Shown: positions 7,234 through 14,618 of the stretch, one piece after another | Position numbering within the stretch: position 1 is the first letter of the stretch | How the letters are laid out: every line of letters starts with the position of its first letter | Origin: DASZVN01 sp035547055 | Lineage (GTDB): Bacteria; Pseudomonadota; Alphaproteobacteria; Rhizobiales; Methylopilaceae | Reading direction: 5' to 3' | NCBI GenBank assembly: GCA_035547055.1 | Contig: DASZVN010000010.1 | Location: 1 to 21,250 of the forward strand | Length of the DNA: 21,250 nucleotides | Notes under the pieces: generated by a model | The model's database searches: none | Told to the model about the DNA's origin: nothing | What the model saw: only the letters and a program-made list of their open reading frames with translations | Program-made: the position numbers and the translations under genes

Positions 7234-7857
7234 GTGAGCGCGTGGCTCTCGCCCGAGATCGTCGCGGCCTTCCTTCAGGTCGTGGTGATCGACGTCGTGC
7301 TCGCCGGCGACAACGCCGTCATCATCGGCCTCGCCGCCGCCGGCCTCCGCCCGGAGCAGCGCACCCGCGCCATCCTGATCGGCATCGGCGTGGCGACCGT
7401 GCTTCGCATCGTGTTCGCCGGCGCGGCGACGGCGCTGCTCCAGATCGTCGGGCTGGTGCTCGCCGGCGGGCTGCTTCTGCTGTGGGTCGCGTGGCGCATG
7501 TTCCGCGAGCTTCGCGGCAGCCGCGCCGCGGCGGTGCCGGATGGTGCCGGGCAGGGCGAGACGGCGGCGCCGGGCAAGACGCTCGGCGGGGCGATCCGCC
7601 AGATCGTCGTCGCCGACGTCTCGATGTCGCTCGACAACGTGCTCGCGGTCGCCGGCGCGGCCCGCGAGCATCCGTGGGTGCTGGTCGCGGGCCTCGCCCT
7701 CTCGGTCGCGCTGATGGGGCTCGCCGCCGCGCTGATCGCGCGGATGCTGGAGCGCTTCCGTTGGATCGCCTGGGGCGGCCTCGCCGTTATCGTCTACGTG
7801 GCGCTCGACATGATCTGGCGCGGCGCCTGGGAGGTGGTCCCGATGCTGCCGGGGTAA
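7234..7857 (+). CDS. TerC/YjbE-family integral membrane protein, putative metal exporter
   Basis: This 207-aa membrane protein has two similar halves, each with the TerC acidic motif: D20-VVLAG-D26-N27 in the first and D128-VSMSL-D134-N135 in the second. Seven or so hydrophobic segments are visible, with a charged, Gly-rich cytoplasmic loop in the middle. TerC/YjbE/YkoY proteins have been linked to Mn2+ export and loading of secreted metalloenzymes; that function here is inferred. I chose the GTG at 7234 because GGAG precedes it by seven bases and because the 65 codons upstream in the frame (to 7039) are polar and unlike the family. The 190-base spacer before it contains a small GNRA-capped hairpin (7113-7132) but no recognisable yybP-ykoY Mn riboswitch. 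Confidence 0.85.
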   Translation: MSAWLSPEIVAAFLQVVVIDVVLAGDNAVIIGLAAAGLRPEQRTRAILIGIGVATVLRIVFAGAATALLQIVGLVLAGGLLLLWVAWRMFRELRGSRAAAVPDGAGQGETAAPGKTLGGAIRQIVVADVSMSLDNVLAVAGAAREHPWVLVAGLALSVALMGLAAALIARMLERFRWIAWGGLAVIVYVALDMIWRGAWEVVPMLPG

Positions 7858-7936
7858 CGGACCCTAAACCCGCCGCATTCACTGTCCATGCGGGATGCCA
7901 GCGCGGCGTCGCCGCCCTGGGGGAGTCACGGAAAAG

Positions 7937-10138
7937 ATGCTGGGGTCGGGCAGGAAGCGACGTGGCCGCGCCGAACGCGCGGAGCCGCGCTTCGATGCCG
8001 CCCCGGGCGCGCTCGACCTGCGCCTCACCGCCGACGACCGGGCCGCGGCTCCCCGTGGCCGGCGCCCGCGCGCCGGCGCCGCCAAGACGCGCGGCGGAAG
8101 CGAGCCGCCGGTGAGCGCGCCGGCCAAGGCCACGCGTTCCCGCTCGTCCGGCGATGGCGGCGGCGGCAACCGGCGTCGCGGCAATGGCGGCGGCTCCGGC
8201 GGCGGCCGGCGCGGCTGGGTCCGCCGCATCCTGACCTGGGCTGCGGTCGTCGCGATCTGGGTCGTGGTCGGCGTCGCCGGCATCGTCGCCTACGAGGCGG
8301 CGCGGCTGCCGTCGATCCAGTCCCTCCAGATCCCGCCGCGGCCGCCGAGCGTGACCATCCTCGCGAGCGACGGCTCGCTTCTCGCCCATCGCGGCGAGGG
8401 CGGCGCCGCGGTCAAGCTGAGCGAGCTGCCGCCCTATCTGCCGAAGGCCTTCGTCGCGATCGAGGACCGCCGCTTCTACAGCCATTTCGGCGTCGACCCG
8501 ATCGGCCTCGTCCGCGCCCTCTATCAGGATGTGCGCACCGGCGGCGTGGTCGAGGGCGGCTCGACCATCACCCAGCAGCTCGCGAAGAACCTGTTCCTCA
8601 CCCCCGAGCGCTCGCTCGAGCGCAAGATCCAGGAAGCCATCCTCGCGGTGTGGCTCGAGCACAAGTTCACCAAGCGCGAGATCCTCGCGCTCTACCTCAA
8701 CCGGGTCTATTTCGGCGACGGCGCCTATGGCGTCGAGGCCGCGGCGCAGCGCTATTTCGGCACCTCGGCGCGGCACGTGACGCTGGCCGAGGCGGCGATC
8801 CTGGCCGGCCTCGTCAAGGCGCCGTCGCGGCTCGCCCCGACCCACAATCTCAAGGCGGCCGAGGCGCGCGGCGAGCTCGTGCTCGGCGCCATGGCCGACG
8901 CCGGCTTCATCACCGGCCGCGAGGCCAAGACCGCGATGGCGGCGCCGATGGCGGTCGCGGCGCCGCGGTCCGAGGGCGCCGCCGGCTATGTCGCCGACTG
9001 GGTGATGGACCAGCTCGACGACCTCGTCGGCGAGTACCATTCCGACCTCGTCGTCGACACCACCATCGACCCGGTGCTCCAGGCCGAGGGCGAGGAGGCG
9101 GTGGTCCGCACGCTCGACCAGGAAGGCGCGAAATACGGCGTCCGCCAGGGCGCGCTGGTCTCGCTCGGCATGGATGGCGCCGTGCGCGCACTGGTCGGCG
9201 GTCGCTCCTACGCGCAGAGCCAGTACGACCGCGCGGTGACGGCGCGGCGCCAGCCGGGCTCGGCGTTCAAGCCGTTCGTCTACCTGGCGGCACTGGAGCG
9301 CGGCGACACGCCCGACACGGTCGTCAGGGACGCGCCGATCGCGCTCAAGGGCTGGCGGCCCGAGAATGCCGACCATCGCTATCGCGGTCCGGTGCCGCTG
9401 ACCGAGGCGCTGGCGCTGTCGCTGAACACGGTGTCGGTCCGGCTGACCCTCGACGTCGGGCCGCGCGCGGTGGTGGCGACGGCGCGGCGGCTCGGCATCG
9501 TCTCGCCGCTGACCGCCGACCCGTCGATCGCGCTCGGCACCTCCGAGGTGTCGCCGCTGGAGATGGCCGGCGCCTATGCCAGCTTCGCCAACGGCGGCTA
9601 CGGCATCATCCCCTATGTCGTCAGCCGCGTCCGCACCACCGGGGCCCGCGCCCACGCGCTCTACGCCCACCAGGGCTCCGGGCTCGGCCGGGTGATCGAC
9701 CCCGACGAGGTCGGCATGATGAACTACATGCTGTCGCAGACGCTCGCGATCGGCACCGCGCGGCGCGCCTCGGCCGGCGGCTGGCCCGCGGCCGGCAAGA
9801 CCGGCACCAGCCAGGATTTCCGCGACGCCTGGTTCGTCGGCTACACCGCGCGGCTCGTCACCGCGGTCTGGGTCGGCAACGACGACGATTCCCCGACCAG
9901 GCACGCCTCGGGCTCGAACGTGCCGGTCGCGATCTGGTCGACGTTCATGACCGCGGCCCATCGTGGCCTCACGCCGATGGCGCTGCCGGGCGACTGGCAC
10001 TCCACGCTGGTGGCCGAGGGCGGTGCCGGTCCCGGCGCCGCGGTGGTCAATTCCGGCTATCCGCTGCCGCCGGACCGGGGCGCGCCGACGATCGTCCGCG
10101 CCCCGCTGGCCTTCATCCGCCACCTCTTCGGCGGGTGA
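7937..10138 (+). CDS. Class A penicillin-binding protein (PBP1A family)
   Basis: This bifunctional peptidoglycan synthase has 733 aa. A basic, Gly/Arg-rich cytoplasmic tail (about 1-93) is followed by one transmembrane anchor (about 97-119). The glycosyltransferase 51 domain has catalytic E176 in AIEDRRFYSHFG, then GGSTITQQLAKN and the AILAGLVKAPS block. The transpeptidase domain has S442-x-x-K445 (PGSAFKPF), S495-L-N497 and K621-T-G. All catalytic residues are present. It polymerises glycan strands and cross-links peptides on the periplasmic face. The ATG at 7937 gives the usual RRGRAE...EPRFD-type N terminus; an ATG at 7895 would add 14 residues. The gene stands alone, 79 bases after the TerC gene on the same strand. 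Confidence 0.93.
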   Translation: MLGSGRKRRGRAERAEPRFDAAPGALDLRLTADDRAAAPRGRRPRAGAAKTRGGSEPPVSAPAKATRSRSSGDGGGGNRRRGNGGGSGGGRRGWVRRILTWAAVVAIWVVVGVAGIVAYEAARLPSIQSLQIPPRPPSVTILASDGSLLAHRGEGGAAVKLSELPPYLPKAFVAIEDRRFYSHFGVDPIGLVRALYQDVRTGGVVEGGSTITQQLAKNLFLTPERSLERKIQEAILAVWLEHKFTKREILALYLNRVYFGDGAYGVEAAAQRYFGTSARHVTLAEAAILAGLVKAPSRLAPTHNLKAAEARGELVLGAMADAGFITGREAKTAMAAPMAVAAPRSEGAAGYVADWVMDQLDDLVGEYHSDLVVDTTIDPVLQAEGEEAVVRTLDQEGAKYGVRQGALVSLGMDGAVRALVGGRSYAQSQYDRAVTARRQPGSAFKPFVYLAALERGDTPDTVVRDAPIALKGWRPENADHRYRGPVPLTEALALSLNTVSVRLTLDVGPRAVVATARRLGIVSPLTADPSIALGTSEVSPLEMAGAYASFANGGYGIIPYVVSRVRTTGARAHALYAHQGSGLGRVIDPDEVGMMNYMLSQTLAIGTARRASAGGWPAAGKTGTSQDFRDAWFVGYTARLVTAVWVGNDDDSPTRHASGSNVPVAIWSTFMTAAHRGLTPMALPGDWHSTLVAEGGAGPGAAVVNSGYPLPPDRGAPTIVRAPLAFIRHLFGG

Positions 10139-10157
10139 GGCGGCGGCCTCCTGCCGG

Positions 10158-10222
10158 ATGGGCAAGCGCAGCCTGCCCAGGGTGCGACCCCCAACGTGGG
10201 CATCGGCGCTGCCGATGCCCAC
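10158..10222. repeat. Tandem palindromic REP-like element
   Basis: Two palindromes lie together: TGGGCA-AGCGCAGCC-TGCCCA (about 10159-10179) and a perfect 12-bp stem GTGGGCATCGGC-GCT-GCCGATGCCCAC (10196-10222), followed by CCTAC. It sits between two convergent genes. Read on the minus strand the second unit begins GTAGGGTGGGCATCGGC, closely matching the arm of the palindrome at 1874-1908. It may serve as a transcription stop for both genes, but no T-run is seen. Confidence 0.7.
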
Positions 10223-10238
10223 CCTACGAGGAGATGTC

Positions 10239-10616
10239 CTACTTCTTCTGCTCGGCGAAAACCTCGGAAGCGGCGCGGAACGCCTCGACCGCGGCAGGGA
10301 CGCCGCAATAGATCATGACCTGGAGGAACACCTCCTGGATCTCCTCCTTGGTCACGCCGTTGGTGAGCGCGCCGCGGACGTGGGACTTGAGCTCGTGGGT
10401 GCGGTTCAGCGCGCTCAGCATGGCGAGGTTGAGGAGGCTCCGGGTCTTCCGCGGCAGGCCTTCGCGGCCCCACACCGTGCCCCAGCAATAGGCCGTCATG
10501 ATCTCCTGCATGGGGCGGTTGAAGTCGTCGGCGCCGTCGAAGGCGCGCTGGACGTAGTCCTTGCCCAGCACCGCCTTGCGGATTTCCAGCCCGCGCTGGA
10601 GCATGTCCTCGGCCAT
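10239..10616 (-). CDS. Carboxymuconolactone decarboxylase-family protein
   Basis: This 125-aa all-alpha protein of the CMD/AhpD-like family most resembles gamma-carboxymuconolactone decarboxylase (PcaC). The matching stretches are RGLEIRKAVLG near the N terminus, AYCWGTVWGREGLPRKTRSL in the middle, and H79-VRGALTNGVTKEEIQEVFLQ and YCGVPAAVEAFR at the end. PcaC acts in the protocatechuate branch of the beta-ketoadipate pathway; no other pca gene is here, so the substrate is uncertain. It lacks the AhpD CxxC redox motif. The ATG at 10616 is preceded by AAGGGA at a normal distance; an upstream in-frame ATG at 10658 lacks support. It converges on the penicillin-binding protein gene across the REP-like element. 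Confidence 0.85.
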   Translation of the reverse strand: MAEDMLQRGLEIRKAVLGKDYVQRAFDGADDFNRPMQEIMTAYCWGTVWGREGLPRKTRSLLNLAMLSALNRTHELKSHVRGALTNGVTKEEIQEVFLQVMIYCGVPAAVEAFRAASEVFAEQKK

Positions 10617-10931
10617 TCTCGTTTCCCTTCGTTGGAGAGCGGCGGCATGCGCCGGCAAGGCGCCCCGCGCGGGCCGCGATCCTAAGGCATGATCCCGAAA
10701 AGTGTGCAGCGGTTTCGGAGAAGATCATGCTCGAGCAGGGAGCCCGGGCGGGATGGCGACCGAGAGACGCCAGCCCGCTCCGGCGGCTTTCCACTCCGGG
10801 GTCGACGCGGCGGGGCAGGGATGATTTGTTCGGATCGCCGCTGCGCGCCGGCGTCGCGTTGACGCGGCATCGCGTTTCTTCCGAAAGCCGCCATACGCTC
10901 TTTCGGCAAATCCCGGTCCAGGCTCGCGCGC
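10617..10931. other. 315-base non-coding spacer
   Basis: This spacer lies between the start of the minus-strand CMD-family gene and the start of the plus-strand small membrane protein. It contains the nested palindrome at 10688-10730. To its right, up to 10931, I see no convincing gene. Reading frames that cross it are GC-driven, and one antisense frame translates the palindrome itself. Promoters for both flanking genes should lie here, but I could not pick clear ones. Confidence 0.6.
10688..10730. repeat. Nested palindromic intergenic repeat (GCATGATC...GATCATGC)
   Basis: Outer arms GCATGATC (10688-10695) and GATCATGC (10723-10730) enclose inner arms CCGAAA (10695-10700) and TTTCGG (10713-10718), with AGTGTGCAGCGG in the loop. 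I recognise this wording (CATGATC..GAAAAGTGTG..AGCGGTTT) as a repeat common between genes in Hyphomicrobiales chromosomes. It is non-coding here. Confidence 0.75.
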
Positions 10932-11192
10932 ATGAAGCAATCCACCCTCCTGATCGCCGTCCTCCTGATCCTGCTCGGCCTCGCGGTGATCGTCGCCTAT
11001 GTCGAGTGGACCTCGGTCGACACCGCGATGCCGACCGCGGGCTATGTCGCGCTGTGGGGCGGCATCGTCTTCTCGCTGCTCATCGGCTGCGGGCTGATGG
11101 GGCTGATGTTCTATTCCAGCCGCCGCGGCTACGACGAGAAGGCGCAGAACAACTGGCTCAAGAGCGAGGATGACCGCGACGACGGTGTCTAG
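10932..11192 (+). CDS. Small two-helix membrane protein of unknown function
   Basis: This 86-aa protein has two transmembrane helices (about 5-24 and 38-62), a short periplasmic-type loop with acidic residues, and a charged C-terminal tail (RRGYDEKAQNNWLKSEDDRDD) likely to be cytoplasmic. It has an ATG start with AGG nine bases upstream. Coding evidence is the clean membrane topology and the amphipathic, non-repetitive composition. I do not recognise the family. It lies on the same strand as hpnN with a 171-base gap, so co-transcription is possible but not shown. Confidence 0.65.
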   Translation: MKQSTLLIAVLLILLGLAVIVAYVEWTSVDTAMPTAGYVALWGGIVFSLLIGCGLMGLMFYSSRRGYDEKAQNNWLKSEDDRDDGV

Positions 11193-11256
11193 CGCAGGGG
11201 ACCCCCCCATCGATTTCTTCCGACGGCCCCCCTCCGGCCCGCTATGCTCGCCACCT

Positions 11257-11276
11257 CCCCCGCGCGGCGGCGGGGG
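11257..11276. other. GC-rich hairpin upstream of hpnN
   Basis: CCCCCGC (11257-11263) and GCGGGGG (11270-11276) form a perfect 7-bp stem with a 6-base loop in the spacer between the small membrane protein and hpnN. No T-run follows, so it is not a typical intrinsic terminator. It lies about 90 bases before the chosen hpnN start. Confidence 0.4.
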
Positions 11277-11363
11277 ACCGTGCGACGCATGGTGGAGGGG
11301 GCGGCCGCGCGCCCGGCGCGGAAGATGTCCTCGTCTGGGCGCGACCGACCGGAATTCGCCGCC

Positions 11364-13997
11364 ATGATCGAGGCGGTCGTCGCCGCCTGCACACGCCATC
11401 CGTGGCGGGTGGTCGTCCTCGCCGCGGTGCTGGCGGCGCTCGGCATCTGGGAGGCCGCGACCGCATTCGCCGTCAACACCAATACCGCCGGGCTGATCTC
11501 CGCCAACGCCCGCTGGCGGCGGGACGAGATCGCCTTCGCCCGGGCCTTTCCCGCCACCGCCGACCTGATCGTCGCGGTGGTCGACGGCGACACCGCCACG
11601 CGCGCCGATGCCGCCGCGACGCGCCTCGCCGCGGCGCTCGGCGCCATGCCCAGGCTGTTCCGCGGCGTCGAGCAGCCCGACGGCGGCCCGTTCTTCCGCA
11701 GGAACGGCCTCCTGTTCCTGCCGCCCGACCAGCTCGCCGCGACGCTCCGGCAGCTCGGGCGCGAGCGGGCGCTCCTCGCCCCGCTCGCCGCCGACCCCAG
11801 CCTCCGCGGCCTGATGGGCGCGGTCGGCGCCAGCCTCGCCGGGGAGCGCGCCGGCCTCGTCGGCCTCGATGACCTCGCGCCGTCCTTCACGGTGCTGTCC
11901 GAGGCGCTCGGCCGCGCCGCCGCCGGCAGGCGGCCGGCGCTCGAATGGCAGGCGCTTCTGACCGGGCAGGCGCCGCCGCCCTCGGCCCGCCGCAAGCTCG
12001 TCGTGGCGCGGCCCGTCCTCGACTACGGCGCGCTCGAGCCCGGCAGCGCGGCGATCGGCGCGCTTCGCGCCGCCGTGCAGCGCCTCGGCCTGACGCCCGA
12101 CCAGGGCGTCACGGTGCGGCTGACCGGCGACGTGCCGCTGTCCGACGAGGAATTCGCGACCGTCGCCCAGGACGCGCCGCTGACGCTCTCGCTCACGGTC
12201 GTCGCCGTCGCCATCATCCTGTTCCTCGCGCTGAGGTCGTTCCGCATCATCGCGGCGGTCCTGGTGACGCTCTTCGCGGGGCTCGTCGTCACCACCGGCG
12301 CCGGGCTCCTCATCGTCGGCGAGTTCAACCTGATCTCGGTGGCCTTCGCGGTGCTGTTCGTGGGCCTCGGGGTCGATTTCGGCATCCAGTTCGCGGTGCG
12401 CTACCGCGCCGAGCGCCACGGCGAAGGCGACCTCCAGCCGGCGCTGCGCCTCGCGGCGCGGGGGGTCGGCGCGTCGCTGACGCTCGCGGCGGTGTCGCTC
12501 CTCGCCGGCTTCCTGTCGTTCCTACCGACCGCGTTCAAGGGCGTGTCCGAGCTCGGCCTGATCGCCGGGCTCGGCATGGCGATCGCCTACGTCGCCAACC
12601 TGACGCTCCTGCCGGCGCTGCTCGCGCTGTTCCGCCCGCCGCCCGAGCACGCGCCGATGGAGACCGCCTCGCTCGCCGGGGTCGACCGCTGGATCGCGCG
12701 GAACCGCCCGGTGGTCCTGGCCGCGACCGCGGCGGTGGTCGTCGCCGGGGCGCCGTTCCTCGCCTCGATGAGCTTCGACTCCAACCCGATGGATCTCCGC
12801 AGCCCGACGGTGGAATCGGTTGCGACGTTCCGCGACCTCGCCCGCGATCCCGACACCAACCCCAACGTCGTCGAGGTGATGGCGCCCTCGCTCGCCGCGG
12901 CCGACCGCCTGGCGGCCCGCCTCGACATGCTGCCCGAGGTGGCGCGGACGGTGACGCTGTCGCGCTTCGTCCCGGCCGGCCAGGAAGAGAAGCTCGCCGC
13001 GATCAACGGGGCCGCCGCCGAGCTGCTGCCGGCATTGTCGCCCGCCAAGGCCGCGCCGGCGCCGGGCGATGCCGAGATCGTCGCGGCGCTGCACCAGACC
13101 GCCCGCGCGCTCCGCGCCGCCGCCGGTGGCCGCAACACCACGGGGGCCGCGGCGGCACGGGCGCTGGCGGACGCGGCGAACGCGCTGGCGGCGGCCGATC
13201 CGGCGCGCCGCGCGCGCGCCAACGCGGCCGTCGGCGAGGAGGTCGCGGTGGTGCTCGGCCAGCTCCGCGACGAGCTGCAGCCGAGCCGCATCACTCGCGC
13301 CAGTCTTCCTGCCGACCTCCGCGCCCAATGGGTGGCGCCGGGCGGCCGCGCCCGGGTCGAGGTGACGCCCTCGGGCGACACCTCCGACAGCGGCGTCGCC
13401 GCCGACTTCGTCGCGGCGGTGCGCACGATTGCGCCCGACGCCACCGGCGCGCCGGTCACGATCATCGAGTCCGGCCGCACCGTGGTGTGGTCGTTCATCG
13501 AGGCCGGGCTCCTCGCGCTCGCCGCGATCTTCGTCATCCTGGTGGTGACGCTGCGCCGACCGCTCGACGTCCTGCTCACGCTGGGCCCGCTGGTCCTCGC
13601 CGGCATCATGAGCCTGGAGGCGGCCTCGATCGTCGGCCTGCCGCTCAACTTTGCCAACATCATTGCGCTGCCGCTGATGTTCGGCGTCGGCGTCGCCTTC
13701 CACATCTACTACATCGTCGCCTGGCGGGCCGGCGTGGTCGACATGCTGGCGTCGAGCCTGACGCGGGCGATCTTCTTCAGCGCGCTCACCACCGGCGCGG
13801 CCTTCGGCAGCCTCTGCCTGTCGCGCCACCCCGGCACGGCGAGCATGGGGCAGCTCCTCCTGATCTCGCTGATCTTCACGCTGCTGGCGGCCTTCATCAT
13901 CGTGCCGGCCTTCCTCGGCCCGCCGCGCGAGCGCGCCGAGGCGCTCGACCTCGAGGAATGGGCCGGCCGCCCGCGCGAGGACCTTCCGGCCGACTGA
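11364..13997 (+). CDS. hpnN: Hopanoid transporter HpnN (MMPL/RND family)
   Basis: This 877-aa inner-membrane protein has the two-fold RND/MMPL layout: one helix, a large periplasmic domain and five helices, repeated twice. The first half has the family stretch GLGVDFGIQFAVRYR (near 333-347); the second has GVGVAFHIYYIVAWR (near 773-787), which I associate with HpnN. Periplasmic segments include FDSNPMDLRSP after the second-half first helix. HpnN moves hopanoids to the outer membrane in Rhodopseudomonas palustris. I placed the start at the ATG at 11364 (MIEAVVAACTRHPW), as HpnN proteins begin shortly before the first helix; upstream in-frame ATGs at 11325 and 11244 would add 13 or 40 polar residues. 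No other hopanoid gene is in the window. It ends 7 bases from a convergent gene. Confidence 0.9.
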   Translation: MIEAVVAACTRHPWRVVVLAAVLAALGIWEAATAFAVNTNTAGLISANARWRRDEIAFARAFPATADLIVAVVDGDTATRADAAATRLAAALGAMPRLFRGVEQPDGGPFFRRNGLLFLPPDQLAATLRQLGRERALLAPLAADPSLRGLMGAVGASLAGERAGLVGLDDLAPSFTVLSEALGRAAAGRRPALEWQALLTGQAPPPSARRKLVVARPVLDYGALEPGSAAIGALRAAVQRLGLTPDQGVTVRLTGDVPLSDEEFATVAQDAPLTLSLTVVAVAIILFLALRSFRIIAAVLVTLFAGLVVTTGAGLLIVGEFNLISVAFAVLFVGLGVDFGIQFAVRYRAERHGEGDLQPALRLAARGVGASLTLAAVSLLAGFLSFLPTAFKGVSELGLIAGLGMAIAYVANLTLLPALLALFRPPPEHAPMETASLAGVDRWIARNRPVVLAATAAVVVAGAPFLASMSFDSNPMDLRSPTVESVATFRDLARDPDTNPNVVEVMAPSLAAADRLAARLDMLPEVARTVTLSRFVPAGQEEKLAAINGAAAELLPALSPAKAAPAPGDAEIVAALHQTARALRAAAGGRNTTGAAAARALADAANALAAADPARRARANAAVGEEVAVVLGQLRDELQPSRITRASLPADLRAQWVAPGGRARVEVTPSGDTSDSGVAADFVAAVRTIAPDATGAPVTIIESGRTVVWSFIEAGLLALAAIFVILVVTLRRPLDVLLTLGPLVLAGIMSLEAASIVGLPLNFANIIALPLMFGVGVAFHIYYIVAWRAGVVDMLASSLTRAIFFSALTTGAAFGSLCLSRHPGTASMGQLLLISLIFTLLAAFIIVPAFLGPPRERAEALDLEEWAGRPREDLPAD

Positions 13998-14004
13998 CGC
14001 GGCC

Positions 14005-14433
14005 TCAGCCCACCTCGTCGGCGCGGCGCGCGGCCTTCTGGTCGACCTCGCCCACGACCCGCTCGCCGACCATCTCGGCGGCCTTGGCGCGGTCCTCGCA
14101 GCGCTTGCGGATGTCCTCCAGCTCGGCCTCGGTCAGGTGCTCGATGCCGACGAAATAGTTCTGCGCGGCGCTGGAGCGGATCAACTCGTCGAGCTTGGCC
14201 TGGATCGCGGCGCCGTCGCGGTTCTGGGTGTTCTGGATCAGGAACACCATCAGGAAGGTGACGATGGTGGTGCCGGTGTTGATGATGAGCTGCCAGGTGT
14301 CGGAATAGCCGGCGAGCGGACCCATCGCCGCCCAGGCCAGCACCACCACGCAGCACAGTGCGAAGGTGACGGGCTTGCCGGCGGCGTGGGCGACGCCGTT
14401 GGCGGCGCGGGTGAAGACTTGCTCGACCGACAT
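14005..14433 (-). CDS. Low-affinity iron permease-family membrane protein
   Basis: This 142-aa protein has two transmembrane helices (about 21-43 and 46-66) followed by a soluble, charged helical tail. The stretch NTGTTIVTFLMVFLIQNTQN and the following RD match the low-affinity iron permease (Fet4-like, PF04120) domain, which bacteria carry in this short form. The bacterial function is poorly defined; iron or other cation transport is known only for the fungal protein. The ATG at 14433 has a strong GGAGG five bases upstream; an in-frame extension to 14625 would run into the typA leader and is not credible. It is divergent from typA and convergent with hpnN, only 7 bases apart with no terminator visible between them. 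Confidence 0.85.
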   Translation of the reverse strand: MSVEQVFTRAANGVAHAAGKPVTFALCCVVVLAWAAMGPLAGYSDTWQLIINTGTTIVTFLMVFLIQNTQNRDGAAIQAKLDELIRSSAAQNYFVGIEHLTEAELEDIRKRCEDRAKAAEMVGERVVGEVDQKAARRADEVG

Positions 14434-14530
14434 CGCGGCCTCCGGGATCGTTGGCCGCCCAACAACGCGCGACGTGGCCTTGCAGTTCGGGGACAGGTTC
14501 AGGTTCTCGGCGGCAGGCCGCGCAGAACGA

Positions 14531-14558
14531 TTGCGTTTTCGCCGCCGGTCCCTATGTT
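14531..14558 (+). promoter_or_regulatory. Putative sigma-70-type promoter of typA
   Basis: TTGCGT (14531-14536), a 16-base spacer and TATGTT (14553-14558) lie 61 bases before the typA ATG. The context CCTATGTTGCG resembles many alphaproteobacterial -10 regions. Predicted only from sequence. Confidence 0.45.
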
Positions 14559-14574
14559 GCGCCGCAAGAAAGGC

Positions 14575-14605
14575 GGCCGCCCTCGGACCCGAGGCGCGGC
14601 CTTTT
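14575..14605 (+). terminator. Terminator-like hairpin in the typA 5' leader
   Basis: GGCCGC-CCTCG (14575-14585) pairs with CGAGG-CGCGGCC (14590-14601) with a GACC loop and one bulged base, followed at once by TTTT and then GGATTTT. This is the form of an intrinsic terminator, yet it lies between the predicted promoter and the typA start codon at 14619, so it may be an attenuator or leader regulator rather than the end of an upstream gene. No gene on the plus strand ends nearby. Confidence 0.55.
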
Positions 14606-14618
14606 GGATTTTGATCGC

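Noticed and set aside
7787..10222. Very long antisense open frame opposite the penicillin-binding protein gene, and a long out-of-frame plus-strand frame over the same DNA
   Set aside because: Arg/Ala/Gly-rich translations without domains; such frames are expected in DNA of this GC content, and the PBP frame has all family motifs.
10731..10931. Possible small gene or decayed mobile element to the right of the palindrome
   Set aside because: No ribosome-binding site with a credible protein, no inverted terminal repeats and no transposase similarity seen.
11945..14158. Long overlapping plus-strand frame inside hpnN
   Set aside because: Composition is Arg/Ala-rich with no recognisable domain; it is a shifted reading of hpnN.
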